Assembly: GCF_004358205.1 (NCBI RefSeq)
Contig: NZ_SMYO01000007.1
Coordinates: 62,001-126,000, forward strand
Reading direction: 5' to 3'
Source of the DNA: Bacillus salipaludis
GTDB lineage: Bacteria > Bacillota > Bacilli > Bacillales_B > DSM-18226
DNA: 64,000 bases
Shown: positions 46,049-55,552 of the stretch, one piece after another
How the letters are laid out: each line of letters starts with the position of its first letter
Position numbering within the stretch: the stretch's first letter is position 1
Notes under the pieces: generated by a model
Database searches by the model: none
What the model was told of the DNA's origin: nothing
The model's input: only the letters and a program-made list of their open reading frames with translations
Made by a program: the position numbers and the translations under genes

Positions 46049-47516
46049 TACGGAGCAACAATGGCCAATCCCAAAATCAGTGAGTGAAGTTGAACATTAT
46101 ATGAAACAAAAGGTTGGTTTAGGAGTAAGCTTCGATTTAAATATTCGAAAGTTAAAGGTTTTGAAAAAAGATGTACACATATATTCTGTAAGTGGATTGG
46201 TTGATACCCGATTTGCGATTGAATTGGTTGAAGAATTAGTTGAAATTAATGACCATGAAAAATTATCTACAGATCTTTTTAAAATTATTGAAAACAGACT
46301 CGTTAACCAATCGGTACAACCAATCACATTACTAACCGAAATGGTCGACTATATCCTTTCTGGATTAATTGTTGTAGTAATCGATGGGGAAAGTACCGGA
46401 TTTGTTGTCGATGTAAGAAGTTACCCTGGACGCTCTCCGCAGGAGCCAGATACAGAAAAGGTTGTAAGGGGAGCACGGGATGGCTTTGTCGAAAATATTA
46501 TTCTTAATACTGCTTTAATTAGAAGGAGAATAAGGGACGAACGTCTTCGATATGAAATGATTAAGGTTGGGAAACGTTCAAAAACAGATGTTTCTTTATG
46601 CTATTTAGAAGATGTGGCAGACTCTGATTTATTAAATATTCTTAGAAAAGAATTAAAGTCGATTGACGTAGATGGAATCCCAATGGCTGATAAAACGATT
46701 GAAGAGTTTATCTTAAAGCAGGGGTGGAACCCTTTTCCACTTGTACGGTATACTGAGAGGGCTGATGTGGCTGCTGCACATGTATTAGAAGGTCATGTAA
46801 TTATTATTGTAGATACATCACCTAGTGTAATCATAACGCCAACTACTTTTTTTCATCATGTGCAGCATGCTGAAGAATTTCGCGAATCTCCTGCTATGGG
46901 TACCTTTTTAAGGTGGACCAGGTTCTTAGGTGTCCTGACATCTATTTTCTTACTGCCTTTGTGGCTGCTTTTCGTACTGGAGCCATCATTATTGCCTGAA
47001 AAGCTTTCGTTTATTGGTCCCAATGATCAGACCAATATTCCAGTAATTATTCAAATATTTTTAGCGGATTTTGGGATTGAATTTTTAAAGATTGCTGCCA
47101 TACATACTCCGACACCGCTATCAACAGCAATGGGTTTAATTGCAGCTGTGTTAATTGGACAAATTGCAATTAGTGTCGGTCTGTTTGTACCGGAAGTTAT
47201 TCTTTATGTAGCGGTCTCAGGGATAGGCACGTTTACGACACCTAGTTATGAATTAAGCGTTGCGAATAAAATTGGTAGGCTTACGCTACTGTTGCTGGTT
47301 GCTTTCTTTCATACACCCGGGTTTGTTATTGGTGCAACACTTTTATTTCTTTTCCTTGTTAAAATGCGTGCGTTTAATACACCATATTTCTGGCCATTCC
47401 TGCCATTTGAACCTAAAGGGTTTTTACAAATTATTTTACGAAGGGCCGTTCCAGGTTCATTACTTAGACCAAGTATTGTTCATCCGCGCAACAGATATCG
47501 CCAGCCACCGGAGTGA
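46038..47516 (+). CDS. spoVAF: Stage V sporulation protein AF (GerA-family)
   Basis: A membrane protein resembling the A subunit of germinant receptors; works with the 5AF/FigP ion-conducting complex in spore germination. The 492-residue protein has a large N-terminal domain (about 1-290) with [20 protein letters not shown] and helical C-terminal region (about 300-470) with [14 protein letters not shown] and [23 protein letters not shown] at 46038 follows GAAAGGAG; an upstream in-frame ATG at 45930 lies inside spoVAEA. Length equals the family norm. Confidence 0.93.
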   Translation: MTNSTEQQWPIPKSVSEVEHYMKQKVGLGVSFDLNIRKLKVLKKDVHIYSVSGLVDTRFAIELVEELVEINDHEKLSTDLFKIIENRLVNQSVQPITLLTEMVDYILSGLIVVVIDGESTGFVVDVRSYPGRSPQEPDTEKVVRGARDGFVENIILNTALIRRRIRDERLRYEMIKVGKRSKTDVSLCYLEDVADSDLLNILRKELKSIDVDGIPMADKTIEEFILKQGWNPFPLVRYTERADVAAAHVLEGHVIIIVDTSPSVIITPTTFFHHVQHAEEFRESPAMGTFLRWTRFLGVLTSIFLLPLWLLFVLEPSLLPEKLSFIGPNDQTNIPVIIQIFLADFGIEFLKIAAIHTPTPLSTAMGLIAAVLIGQIAISVGLFVPEVILYVAVSGIGTFTTPSYELSVANKIGRLTLLLLVAFFHTPGFVIGATLLFLFLVKMRAFNTPYFWPFLPFEPKGFLQIILRRAVPGSLLRPSIVHPRNRYRQPPE

Positions 47517-47678
47517 AGGAAAGTGTAAATTAAAATAAAAATTGCAGATTTTCCGCTGTTATGCTAAAGTAATTTTAATTTAAAATTATAAAGATAGGCA
47601 GTATCTTTTAGATTCTGTCTATTTATTTATTGATGCCATTTGTATTAAATTTGAGTCATTGCGGGGGAGAGGGAAATA

Positions 47679-48983
47679 ATGCATTTTTATGGTTCTACAG
47701 GAATAAATAGCAAGGGGAATTTAGAAATTGGCGGCCTCGATGCAATTGATTTGGCAAGAGAGTACGGTACCCCTCTATATGTTTATGATGTAGCATTAAT
47801 TAGAGAAAGAGCCAGGGGATTTAAGCAGGCCTTTGATGAGCAAAAGGTCCAAGCTCAGGTTGCTTATGCCAGCAAAGCTTTTTCAACGATTGCCATGCTT
47901 CAGCTTGCAGAGGAAGAAGGCTTATCACTTGATGTTGTCTCAGGTGGTGAATTGTATACAGCTTTAGCCGCCGGGTTTCCCGTTGAACGAATTCATTTTC
48001 ACGGAAACAACAAAAGTAGAGAAGAATTGGAAATGGCTTTGGAAAATAGGATAGGCTGCATAGTTGTCGATAATTTTTATGAGTTGAATCTCTTGAAATT
48101 AATTTGTAATGAGAAAAATACGATGGTCAAGATTTTATTAAGGGTTACCCCGGGTATTGAAGCACACACACATGATTATATCTTAACAGGGCAGGAAGAT
48201 TCTAAATTTGGGTTTGACCTCCAAAATGGGCAAGCAGAGGAGGCATTATCTGCAGCACTTCAATTTGAAAACTTCGATGTTTTAGGAATCCATTGTCATA
48301 TTGGCTCACAAATTTTTGAGACAACGGGATTTTTATTGGCAGCTGAAAAATTAATTGAAAAATTAAATAAGTGGAAAAACAAATTATCTTTCGAAGCAAA
48401 GGTTCTGAATTTAGGTGGAGGCTTCGGAATTCGCTATACGAAGGAAGATGAACCATTACTTCCTTATCAATATGTTAGTGAAATTATTAAAGAAGTAAAA
48501 AGCTTAGTAAGCAGCTTTTCGCTCAGTATGCCGGAAATATGGATTGAACCGGGGCGATCACTTGTAGGAGATTCTGGGATTACGTTATACAAAATCGGAT
48601 CCTCAAAGGAAGTTCCGGGAGTTAGAAAATATTTGGCTGTTGATGGGGGAATGAGTGATAATATTCGCCCTGCACTTTATCAAGCCAAGTATGAAGCGGT
48701 GCTGGCAAATAAACCATTGGAAAAAGCGGATGAAACCGTGTCTATTGCTGGAAAATGCTGTGAGTCTGGTGACATGCTTATCTGGGATTTACCACTTCCA
48801 AAACAGGGGGATGAAGACATCCTTGCAGTTTTTTGTACAGGTGCTTACGGCTATTCTATGTCAAACAATTACAACCGTCTGCCAAGACCGGCCGTTGTAT
48901 TTGTTGAAAATGGCAAATCTGCACTTGTTGTTAAAAGGGAAACCTATGAAGATTTAATCAGACTGGATTTGCCGCTCAAGTGA
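47679..48983 (+). CDS. lysA: Diaminopimelate decarboxylase
   Basis: Last step of lysine synthesis; a PLP enzyme decarboxylating meso-diaminopimelate. The 434-residue protein has the PLP lysine in VAYASKAFST, HFHGNNKS, GIHCHIGSQI, EPGRSLVGD, CCESGDML and the C-terminal GAYGYSMSNNYN. ATG at 47679 follows GGGGGAGAGGG. Position after spoVAF is conserved in B. subtilis, where lysA serves both lysine supply and cortex precursor balance. A terminator follows. Confidence 0.96.
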   Translation: MHFYGSTGINSKGNLEIGGLDAIDLAREYGTPLYVYDVALIRERARGFKQAFDEQKVQAQVAYASKAFSTIAMLQLAEEEGLSLDVVSGGELYTALAAGFPVERIHFHGNNKSREELEMALENRIGCIVVDNFYELNLLKLICNEKNTMVKILLRVTPGIEAHTHDYILTGQEDSKFGFDLQNGQAEEALSAALQFENFDVLGIHCHIGSQIFETTGFLLAAEKLIEKLNKWKNKLSFEAKVLNLGGGFGIRYTKEDEPLLPYQYVSEIIKEVKSLVSSFSLSMPEIWIEPGRSLVGDSGITLYKIGSSKEVPGVRKYLAVDGGMSDNIRPALYQAKYEAVLANKPLEKADETVSIAGKCCESGDMLIWDLPLPKQGDEDILAVFCTGAYGYSMSNNYNRLPRPAVVFVENGKSALVVKRETYEDLIRLDLPLK

Positions 48984-49012
48984 TAAGCTGCCCATTTCGG
49001 GCGGCTTATTCC
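48983..49012 (+). terminator. Terminator of lysA
   Basis: An ATAAGCTGCCC/GGGCGGCTTAT stem with one G-U pair and a 5-base loop, T-rich afterwards. Confidence 0.82.
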
Positions 49013-49099
49013 TTTATCAGTTCAAAAGAGAAATAGATTATTTTTGTCAAATAGTGTAGAATGTAGAAAGCATCTTCAATCCTTTGGGGGAAGTCTTGA

Positions 49100-49198
49100 A
49101 TGAAAAAAAGTAATTGGCTTTTGTTTGTTATCCTAATTGCCCTATCCATTATATGGGGGATTATTTATTGGGTTTTTATTGGTCCTAAGCATTCCTAA
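49100..49198 (+). CDS. 32-residue single-pass membrane micropeptide
   Basis: The reading frame gives MKKSNWLLFVILIALSII followed by WGIIYWVFIGPKHS and TAA: a short basic N-terminus and one hydrophobic helix of about 22 residues with aromatic belts. GGGGGAAG lies about 8 bases before ATG. I do not recognise a family. Single-helix micropeptides are common in Bacillus sporulation and membrane regulation, but no role is supported. It could be a chance frame, though the ribosome site and the lone stop favour a gene. Confidence 0.55.
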   Translation: MKKSNWLLFVILIALSIIWGIIYWVFIGPKHS

Positions 49199-49341
49199 AT
49201 TTTGGGATTGATGAATAAGCATTTATTTTGTATGATTGACAAGAGCGCAACTAGGGCTGTTAAGACATATAATACATAAATTGTAATTAGTAAATCTATG
49301 TAGAGATAGAACATTATGGCGGGGTTTATTTAATATAATGA

Positions 49342-49701
<360 letters not shown>

Positions 49702-49706
49702 TTGTC

Positions 49707-49746
49707 AAAAAAGGCAACGATTACATTTTATCGTTGCCTTTTTTTA
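49707..49746. terminator. Terminator of ribT, overlapping the 3' end of ypuF
   Basis: AAAAAAGGCAACGAT pairs with ATCGTTGCCTTTTTT (15 bp). The loop contains the ypuF stop codon, so the last eight codons of ypuF on the minus strand lie in the hairpin. Confidence 0.9.
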
Positions 49747-50248
49747 ATTTAATTGCATGTTCTCGTTCAGCAATTACACTTGATCGATCACGCAATTTAT
49801 GCCGATCGACCAATGAAGCTTTTGTAAGATCACTATGTCTCCCCCAGTGGAATCCTGTTTGTTTACATAGAAGGATACATTGATTCAACAAGTTGGAATC
49901 CTGAATAGGAAGCAGCATGCTAACATAGGGCGATCTTTTTTCAATCTCTGATAAGCGATCAGTCAATTCCTTAATCAAGAGGGAATATTTCAAGCCCGCT
50001 TGGGTAATTGATTCTGGTTGGCTTTTAAAAATAGAAATGGCTTTTTCCAAAGTTCGTTTTGCTCCAATAAAATTGGTCCTTCGATGGTGGTAATTTGCTA
50101 CTGCCAGTTGGATAAATCCAACCCAAATGGATTCTTTATTCCCCGGGTCTTTTCTTTTCCAATATTCTTCAAGAATTTCATGGCATTCAAAATAATCACG
50201 GTCCCCATGGAAATGGACCAAATATTCAATAAATTCTTTTGGGTACAC
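49721..50248 (-). CDS. ypuF: YpuF-like DUF309 protein
   Basis: A 175-residue protein of unknown function with the DUF309 signature HGDRDYFECHEILEEYWK near residues 14-31 and an all-helical pattern (WVGFIQLAVANYHHRRTN, GAKRTLEKAI). The conserved HExxExxW motif looks like a metal site or helix cap; no catalysis is established. GTG at 50248 has GGGGGG about 8 bases upstream. Its C-terminal codons fall in the ribT terminator. Order ribT-ypuF-scpA matches B. subtilis. Confidence 0.85.
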   Translation of the reverse strand: MYPKEFIEYLVHFHGDRDYFECHEILEEYWKRKDPGNKESIWVGFIQLAVANYHHRRTNFIGAKRTLEKAISIFKSQPESITQAGLKYSLLIKELTDRLSEIEKRSPYVSMLLPIQDSNLLNQCILLCKQTGFHWGRHSDLTKASLVDRHKLRDRSSVIAEREHAIKLKKGNDKM

Positions 50249-50336
50249 CTTTCTTCCCCCCTTAGCCTTTTTCGTCTTTTTAGTTTATCATATTTAAGGT
50301 TATCCTTGCTTTTTAGAAGCATTAAAAGGTTAAAAT

Positions 50337-50362
50337 AAAAAAGCCTGCCAAAAGGCAGGCTG
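50337..50362 (-). terminator. Terminator of the YjcZ-like gene
   Basis: A GCCTGCC/GGCAGGC stem with a 4-base loop, followed on the minus strand by TTTTTT. Confidence 0.88.
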
Positions 50363-50385
50363 GGCGCTTCCGCTATTCTAATTCA

Positions 50386-50472
50386 TTACCAACACCAAGA
50401 AGCACCAACAATAATTAATAAAATGAATAGAACTACGATTAACGCAAATCCGGCACCAAAACCGTCAGCCAT
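50386..50472 (-). CDS. YjcZ-family sporulation micropeptide
   Basis: A 28-residue peptide reading MADGFGAGFALIVVLFIL then LIIVGASWCW. It has the Gly/Phe N-terminus, single hydrophobic helix and Cys-Trp end typical of the YjcZ/YhzH-like micropeptides made during sporulation in Bacillus; function unknown. AGGAGG sits 8 bases before ATG, and a strong terminator follows its stop, both good gene evidence despite the length. Confidence 0.85.
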   Translation of the reverse strand: MADGFGAGFALIVVLFILLIIVGASWCW

Positions 50473-50675
50473 ATTCAATACCTCCTAAATATTATTTGCT
50501 TTGTTCATTGACATCATATGTAGAGAATTTGTCCAGTGTTTGGGCAAACATCACATTTTGGTTAATATCGAATCTAGAAGGGGGATTTTTCTATTGGATA
50601 ACGAAACTGATTCCTCTATACTTATAATAGTCGAAAAAAGTCCGACGAATTTTTCAGGAATACTGGTGAATAACA

Positions 50676-51449
50676 ATGCCATACAAGGTTAAAATTGATG
50701 CGTTTGAAGGGCCATTGGATTTATTACTGCATTTAATAAATCGGCTCGAAATTGATATATATGATATCCCTGTTGCCCAAATTACCGAGCAGTACTTAAT
50801 CTATATTCATACAATGAAGGAACTGAAACTTGATATAGCAAGTGAATTTTTAGTAATGGCTGCTACATTGTTGGCAATCAAGAGCAAGATGCTCTTACCA
50901 AAAAATGAAGAGACAATGGAAGATATGGATATCGAAGCACACTATGATGAAGAAGATCCAAGGGACGAACTTGTTGAACGGTTGATTGAATATCGAAAAT
51001 TTAAAGAGGCAGCCAATGATTTAAAATCAATGGAAGAAGAACGCGGCCTCATGTATACTAAGCCGCCTAGTGATTTGTCGGATTTTGCAAAAGAAAAACA
51101 GCCCGAAAAAGCAGAACTTAATGTTTCGCTATATGATATGCTGGCAGCGTTTCAAAAACTGCTAAGAAGAAAAAAGCTTCAGCGTCCAATGTCAACAAAA
51201 ATTACACGTCAGGAAATTTCGATTGAAAAAAGAATGTCCGAAATCATGGATGAGTTAAAGCATTTAAAAGGGCGCAAAAACTTTAATGACCTTTTTCCCT
51301 ACCCGGAAAAAGAGCATGTTGTGGTAACTTTTTTGGCTATCTTAGAACTGATTAAAAGAAAAGAAATTGATGTTGAACAACAGGAAAACTTTGGTGATAT
51401 TTTTGTAGAGGCAATTAAGGAAGGAAGAGAAGTGGTTGGAAATCATTAA
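50676..51449 (+). CDS. scpA: Segregation and condensation protein A (kleisin)
   Basis: The kleisin bridging SMC heads in the condensin complex. The 257-residue protein begins with the SMC-neck binding region [20 protein letters not shown] and has [20 protein letters not shown], an acidic linker (residues about 85-105) and a C-terminal winged helix ([28 protein letters not shown]). It overlaps scpB by 14 bases. No clear SD precedes ATG at 50676, unusual in this window. Confidence 0.95.
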   Translation: MPYKVKIDAFEGPLDLLLHLINRLEIDIYDIPVAQITEQYLIYIHTMKELKLDIASEFLVMAATLLAIKSKMLLPKNEETMEDMDIEAHYDEEDPRDELVERLIEYRKFKEAANDLKSMEEERGLMYTKPPSDLSDFAKEKQPEKAELNVSLYDMLAAFQKLLRRKKLQRPMSTKITRQEISIEKRMSEIMDELKHLKGRKNFNDLFPYPEKEHVVVTFLAILELIKRKEIDVEQQENFGDIFVEAIKEGREVVGNH

Positions 51450-52023
51450 TTGGAGCAGTATTTTAGAAAGTCTATTGTTTGCAGCCGGTGATGAAGGACT
51501 GACATTAAAACAAATTGCCGAGGTTTTAGAGGTGGACGATCTAAAGGCCGGTGAAATAATAGAAGAGTCGATCCGAGAATATGAGCGTAACGAACAAAGA
51601 GGAGTTACGATTGTACAGCTTGCAGGAACGTTTCAGCTTGCTACCAAGAAAGAAAATGCCTCATATTTAAAAAAATTGGTTGACTCTCCAAATACGTCCG
51701 CGCTATCACAGGCAGCATTAGAAACACTTGCAATTATTGCCTATAAACAACCGATAACCCGTGCTGAAATCGAAGAAATTCGTGGGGTAAAAACAGAGAG
51801 GCCGCTTCATACACTTGTGTCAAAGGCACTTATAAAAGAAGTAGGACGGGCAGAAGGTACAGGCAGAGCCATATTATATGGAACGACGAAGGAATTTCTC
51901 GACTATTTTGGATTAAAGAGTCTTAAGGAATTACCAAAGCTTCCTGAAAAAGCAGAAGAAGAATATGTCCAAGAGGAAGCGGATTTGTTTTTTGAGAAGT
52001 TTCAAGAAACACTTGAATCATAG
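51436..52023 (+). CDS. scpB: Segregation and condensation protein B (kite)
   Basis: A kite dimer that binds the middle of ScpA in SMC-ScpAB. The 195-residue protein has two winged helices, with [20 protein letters not shown] near the start and [39 protein letters not shown] and [23 protein letters not shown] start at 51436 follows AAGGAAGGAAGAG within scpA; the pair is coupled. Confidence 0.95.
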   Translation: MEIINWSSILESLLFAAGDEGLTLKQIAEVLEVDDLKAGEIIEESIREYERNEQRGVTIVQLAGTFQLATKKENASYLKKLVDSPNTSALSQAALETLAIIAYKQPITRAEIEEIRGVKTERPLHTLVSKALIKEVGRAEGTGRAILYGTTKEFLDYFGLKSLKELPKLPEKAEEEYVQEEADLFFEKFQETLES

Positions 52024-52114
52024 AATAAATAGGAAACATAAAGGAATATTTATGTTAAAATAGAAATAGCTTTCAAATTTCATTAATTTCTAATTGTTTA
52101 GGAGTGGGATTAAG

Positions 52115-52528
52115 GTGCTAATTAATCAATGCAGCGGGTATGAATTAGAGAAGGAAAAATCAAATACCTCTGAAGATTTCTTTAACAGAAGTGAAGTAAC
52201 TTTTGAGGATGAAGGAGAGGAAAAAACCCTACACGTTCTCTATCTAAGGTACTTTGATGAAATGTTCAATGAATTCACTCCCTATCTACAGGACCCGATT
52301 TTTGATGAAGTAGAATTCAAGGATATTGTTGCCCTTGTTTGCTTGATTAAAAATCCAGGACTGCGCCATCGTAAACGTGTATACATTAATTCTAAGCATG
52401 AGTTTGCAGCCTATTTCCAGGAAATTGATTTTAATAAGCTGCCTGAAATTTTTCAATCCCTTAAACAAAACAAAAGTTATGAATTAAAATCACCGCTTGC
52501 TTTTATAATGCAGCCAAAATTATATTAG
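52115..52528 (+). CDS. Unrecognised 137-residue protein
   Basis: I do not recognise the family. The acidic protein begins MLINQCSGYELEKEKSN and contains FEDEGEEKTLHVLYLRYFDE, DEVEFKDIVALVCLIKNPGL and a C-terminal PLAFIMQPKLY. It has no signal peptide or membrane helix and looks like a small alpha/beta cytosolic protein. GTG at 52115 follows TTAGGAGTGGG by 8-10 bases. It lies 91 bases after scpB and 26 before ypuI, probably expressed with them. Confidence 0.7.
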   Translation: MLINQCSGYELEKEKSNTSEDFFNRSEVTFEDEGEEKTLHVLYLRYFDEMFNEFTPYLQDPIFDEVEFKDIVALVCLIKNPGLRHRKRVYINSKHEFAAYFQEIDFNKLPEIFQSLKQNKSYELKSPLAFIMQPKLY

Positions 52529-52554
52529 ATTGGACTAAATCCGGGGGTGTAAAT

Positions 52555-53043
52555 ATGGGGAATACTTTAGTAGAATCACAACTTAATGATGTCAAGGGGT
52601 TTTTAAAAGAAACTATCCAGACACTGGAAGGTTTCTTAAATGAAACAACGATTTCACAATTAAATCCTGAAACTGAGGAAAAACGAAATTACCTTAAATT
52701 AATTGTTGCAAATATGCGGAAACTGCTCGTTTACAGTGAGGAAAGCATTGAGACATGTGCGTTAATCCTTCAAAGTGAGCCGTTTCAAAAGGCTGCAGCA
52801 GAAAAAACATTGTACCGTATTTATCATCAATGCATCGAAGAATTCTTTTCTCCAAAAAACGATGCATGGTATGAGGACAGCAGGTCTGCGTATACAGGAA
52901 AAAATTCAATTAAATATTATCAGCCCGTCCCGGAAACCATTCAAAATCTTATTAAAGGTTTAGAAGGCGATTTCCAACGGATTCGAGAAGAACTGGAATT
53001 TTACGAGACAGATTACCGTACAAAAATGGCCCAGTCTAAATAA
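52555..53043 (+). CDS. ypuI: YpuI-like DUF3907 protein
   Basis: A 162-residue helical cytosolic protein of unknown function, beginning MGNTLVESQLNDVKGFLKET and containing LIVANMRKLLVYSEESIETC and HQCIEEFFSPKNDAWYEDSR. The YpuI/DUF3907 call rests on similarity of the start and on its position after scpA-scpB. ATG at 52555 follows GGGGGTG. A terminator directly follows the stop. Confidence 0.8.
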   Translation: MGNTLVESQLNDVKGFLKETIQTLEGFLNETTISQLNPETEEKRNYLKLIVANMRKLLVYSEESIETCALILQSEPFQKAAAEKTLYRIYHQCIEEFFSPKNDAWYEDSRSAYTGKNSIKYYQPVPETIQNLIKGLEGDFQRIREELEFYETDYRTKMAQSK

Positions 53044-53044
53044 A

Positions 53045-53080
53045 AGAAAAGGTTATTCCTTATAGGAATAGCCTTTTTTT
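53045..53080 (+). terminator. Terminator of ypuI
   Basis: AAAGGTTATTCC pairs with GGAATAGCCTTT (one G-U) with a 5-base loop and seven T. Confidence 0.87.
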
Positions 53081-53163
53081 GCATTATTAAGAGTTTCGGA
53101 ACATACCATTTAGATAGACTTTGGTTCGATCCTAAAAATGATCTGTCTGAAATGAGGGAGACC

Positions 53164-54054
53164 GTGAGCAAATTTAGAAAATATGTAAATGAGCTCTTTC
53201 AATGGAATGAGCAAATGAGAGATTTTTTAGAAATGGAAGAGGTTGAAGCAGATTCAGACTTATGGAAGAATCTTGATGAATTTAGTGATTTAATCGAGAA
53301 TACAAATCGGGAGTTATCGGATGCTGAACTTCTTAGTTTACAGTCGAAGGCTGAGTCAATTCATGAAGAACTGGAAAGTTATTTTCAAAGAAAACAAGAT
53401 GTCGGAAATATTTGGTTATTAGAGAAGTCGCTCGCTCCTGGAGGCCATTCACTTCCGGAACTGTCCTACCCCTATAATGCACTTGAGCCATATATTTCTG
53501 AAGAGATTATGAGGCTGCATCATGGAAAGCATCATCTATCATATGTGAATGGCTTAAATAACGCTGAATTAAATCTAAAAAAAGCACGGGAAAGCAATGA
53601 GTTTTCTCTAATTAAGCATTGGTCAAGAGAACTTGCCTTTCATGGTTCGGGGCATTATCTTCATACGATTTTTTGGAAGAATATGAGACCGAATGGTGGG
53701 GGTACACCACAGGGACCTCTAAAGGATGAGATTGAGAACTATTTTGGGAGTTTTTCAAGCTTCCAGAAACATTTTAGCGAGGCAGCAAAACAGGTTGAGG
53801 GATCAGGTTGGACCTTGCTCGTTTGGTCCCCGATGGCAAGGCATCTCGAAGTACTGCAAACTGAAAGACACATGCTTTTAACTCAATGGAATACCATTCC
53901 ATTGCTCGTTCTTGATGTATGGGAGCATGCATATTATCTACAGTATAAAAATAACCGTGCTGAGTATGTGGAAAACTGGTGGAACATCGTAAACTGGCAT
54001 GATGTAGGAATGCGCTTCGAAAAAGCGGCAGATATTAAATGGACAGCAATTTAA
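53164..54054 (+). CDS. sodF: Fe/Mn superoxide dismutase with N-terminal extension
   Basis: Dismutates superoxide. The 296-residue protein has a unique helical N-terminal part of about 95 residues (MSKFRKYVNELFQWNEQMRD...), then an Fe/Mn-SOD fold from LPELSYPYNALEPYISEEIM. Metal-ligand motifs are the His in MRLHHGKHH, the His in HGSGHYLHTIFW, and Asp and His in LDVWEHAYY; GGTPQGPL and WTLLVWSP are also typical. GTG at 53164 follows GAGGGAGA; ATG at 53152 is an alternative but overlaps that site. B. subtilis SodF has a similar extended form. Its place between ypuI and dacB is unusual. Confidence 0.87.
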   Translation: MSKFRKYVNELFQWNEQMRDFLEMEEVEADSDLWKNLDEFSDLIENTNRELSDAELLSLQSKAESIHEELESYFQRKQDVGNIWLLEKSLAPGGHSLPELSYPYNALEPYISEEIMRLHHGKHHLSYVNGLNNAELNLKKARESNEFSLIKHWSRELAFHGSGHYLHTIFWKNMRPNGGGTPQGPLKDEIENYFGSFSSFQKHFSEAAKQVEGSGWTLLVWSPMARHLEVLQTERHMLLTQWNTIPLLVLDVWEHAYYLQYKNNRAEYVENWWNIVNWHDVGMRFEKAADIKWTAI

Positions 54055-54060
54055 TTTATA

Positions 54061-54100
54061 GAAGCAATCGCTTAATCCAGCGATTGCTTTCGTTTTTTTT
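54061..54100 (+). terminator. Terminator of sodF
   Basis: A GAAGCAATCGCT/AGCGATTGCTTTC stem with a 6-base loop and a long T run. Confidence 0.9.
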
Positions 54101-54151
54101 CTCATTAATGCATAACAAGCCTTGTCCTGCATAAAATTGTAAAAGAAATAA

Positions 54152-54353
54152 GGAAAAGCGGAAGCGCCCTGATCAGCCAAAGGCAAGTGCTTTAGGTCCT
54201 GACAGTGAAGTCGTTCTTTGACTTCAGTGGCATGCCCACATCACTGCTAATCATCCTTGCAGGCATGCGACGAGGTGAACAGTACTTCTTCGAATTTGCT
54301 TTGACGCAGGAGCAGATTGGAAACCTAGAGGAGCTAGGCGCTGGAGCTGGACA
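54152..54353. repeat. Dispersed palindromic repeat, family B copy 2 (long form)
   Basis: 202 bp starting GGAAAAGCGGAAGCGCCCTG and ending TAGGCGCTGGAGCTGGAC; ends match the short copy at 27922-27986. The interior includes the inverted repeat GTGAAGTCGTTCTTTGACTT. It fills most of the 355-base gap between sodF and dacB and is richer in GC than its flanks. No protein is encoded convincingly. The remaining gap carries the sodF terminator and the dacB ribosome site; no confident dacB promoter was found. Confidence 0.78.
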
Positions 54354-54409
54354 GTTCTCAAAGTTCAAGGGATATAATTTTTGATTCAGAAGGGGACGAG
54401 GTAAATCTA

Positions 54410-55552
54410 ATGAGAATGATATGGAAGCTAGTTATTTTTTCCCTCGTGGTCACACTATTCATTGCTAACATTCCTCAAAAGGTGGATGCTTCCGTTTCCG
54501 TAGGTGCTGCCAGTGCGGTTTTAATGGAACAAAAAACGGGTCGAGTCCTTTATGAAAAGGATGCACACACAAAGAGAAGGATTGCCAGTATAACCAAGAT
54601 TATGACGGCGATTCTAGCGATCGAATCAGGAAAAATGGATAAATATGTGAAGATAAGTGATCAGGCTGTAAGGACAGAAGGATCATCTGTTTACCTAAAA
54701 CCGGGCGAAAAAATAAAATTAAAGGATTTAGTCTATGGTTTAATGCTTAGGTCCGGGAATGACACAGCTGTAGCAATTGCAGAGAATGTTGGTGGGAGCG
54801 TTGAAGGCTTTTCACTCTTAATGAACGAAAAAGCAAGAGAAATCGGCATGTATGATTCCCATTTTTCGAATCCACATGGACTCGATAATTCTCCAGAACA
54901 TTATTCATCTGCCTACGATATGGCATTGCTTATGCGATACGCAATGAACAATAAACAGTTCAGAGAAATTTCCGGTACAAAGGTACATCGGGCGCCCAAT
55001 CCAACAGAAGACTGGGACCGCGTATGGAAAAACAAAAATCGTTTGTTAACAAAATACAAATATTGCACAGGAGGAAAAACCGGGTATACAAAGCTCGCGA
55101 AAAGAACGCTGGTTACATCCGCAACAAAAGGAGATATGGACCTCATTGCAGTAACATTGAATGACTCAAATGACTGGAACGATCATATCGCCATGTATGA
55201 GAGTGGTTTTAAAGGCTTTGATATGGCAGAGGTTATCTCTAAAGGCAAGCTTGATATTTCTACTAATAAAATCTACAAGAACCATTTGTATATAAAAAAT
55301 TCAGTTGTCTATCCAGCTACAAGTGAAGAAATGGATTTATTTAGTGTTAAATATAAATTGAACAAGCCATCTAAAAAATGGGGAGATTCGAAGAAAACCA
55401 GGAAGGTTGGTAAAGCGATGGTTTTTTTGGATGGCAAGGTTGTCAAAGAAGTACCAATCTATTATAAGGGTATCAAGGTTAATAAGGATGGTTTATTCGA
55501 ATTTGTGAAAGAAATCTTTCTCTCGATTATTGGTGTGAAAACTAATGGTTAA
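54410..55552 (+). CDS. dacB: Sporulation D-alanyl-D-alanine carboxypeptidase DacB (PBP5*)
   Basis: A mother-cell penicillin-binding protein that limits cortex peptide cross-linking. The 380-residue protein has a signal (about 1-27, cleavage after VDA), catalytic S60-x-x-K63 in ASITK, LRSGNDTAVA and TGGKTGYTKLAKRT. ATG at 54410 follows GACGAGGT. Its end overlaps the spmA start by 8 bases, matching the B. subtilis dacB-spmA-spmB operon expressed under sigma-E. Confidence 0.95.
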   Translation: MRMIWKLVIFSLVVTLFIANIPQKVDASVSVGAASAVLMEQKTGRVLYEKDAHTKRRIASITKIMTAILAIESGKMDKYVKISDQAVRTEGSSVYLKPGEKIKLKDLVYGLMLRSGNDTAVAIAENVGGSVEGFSLLMNEKAREIGMYDSHFSNPHGLDNSPEHYSSAYDMALLMRYAMNNKQFREISGTKVHRAPNPTEDWDRVWKNKNRLLTKYKYCTGGKTGYTKLAKRTLVTSATKGDMDLIAVTLNDSNDWNDHIAMYESGFKGFDMAEVISKGKLDISTNKIYKNHLYIKNSVVYPATSEEMDLFSVKYKLNKPSKKWGDSKKTRKVGKAMVFLDGKVVKEVPIYYKGIKVNKDGLFEFVKEIFLSIIGVKTNG

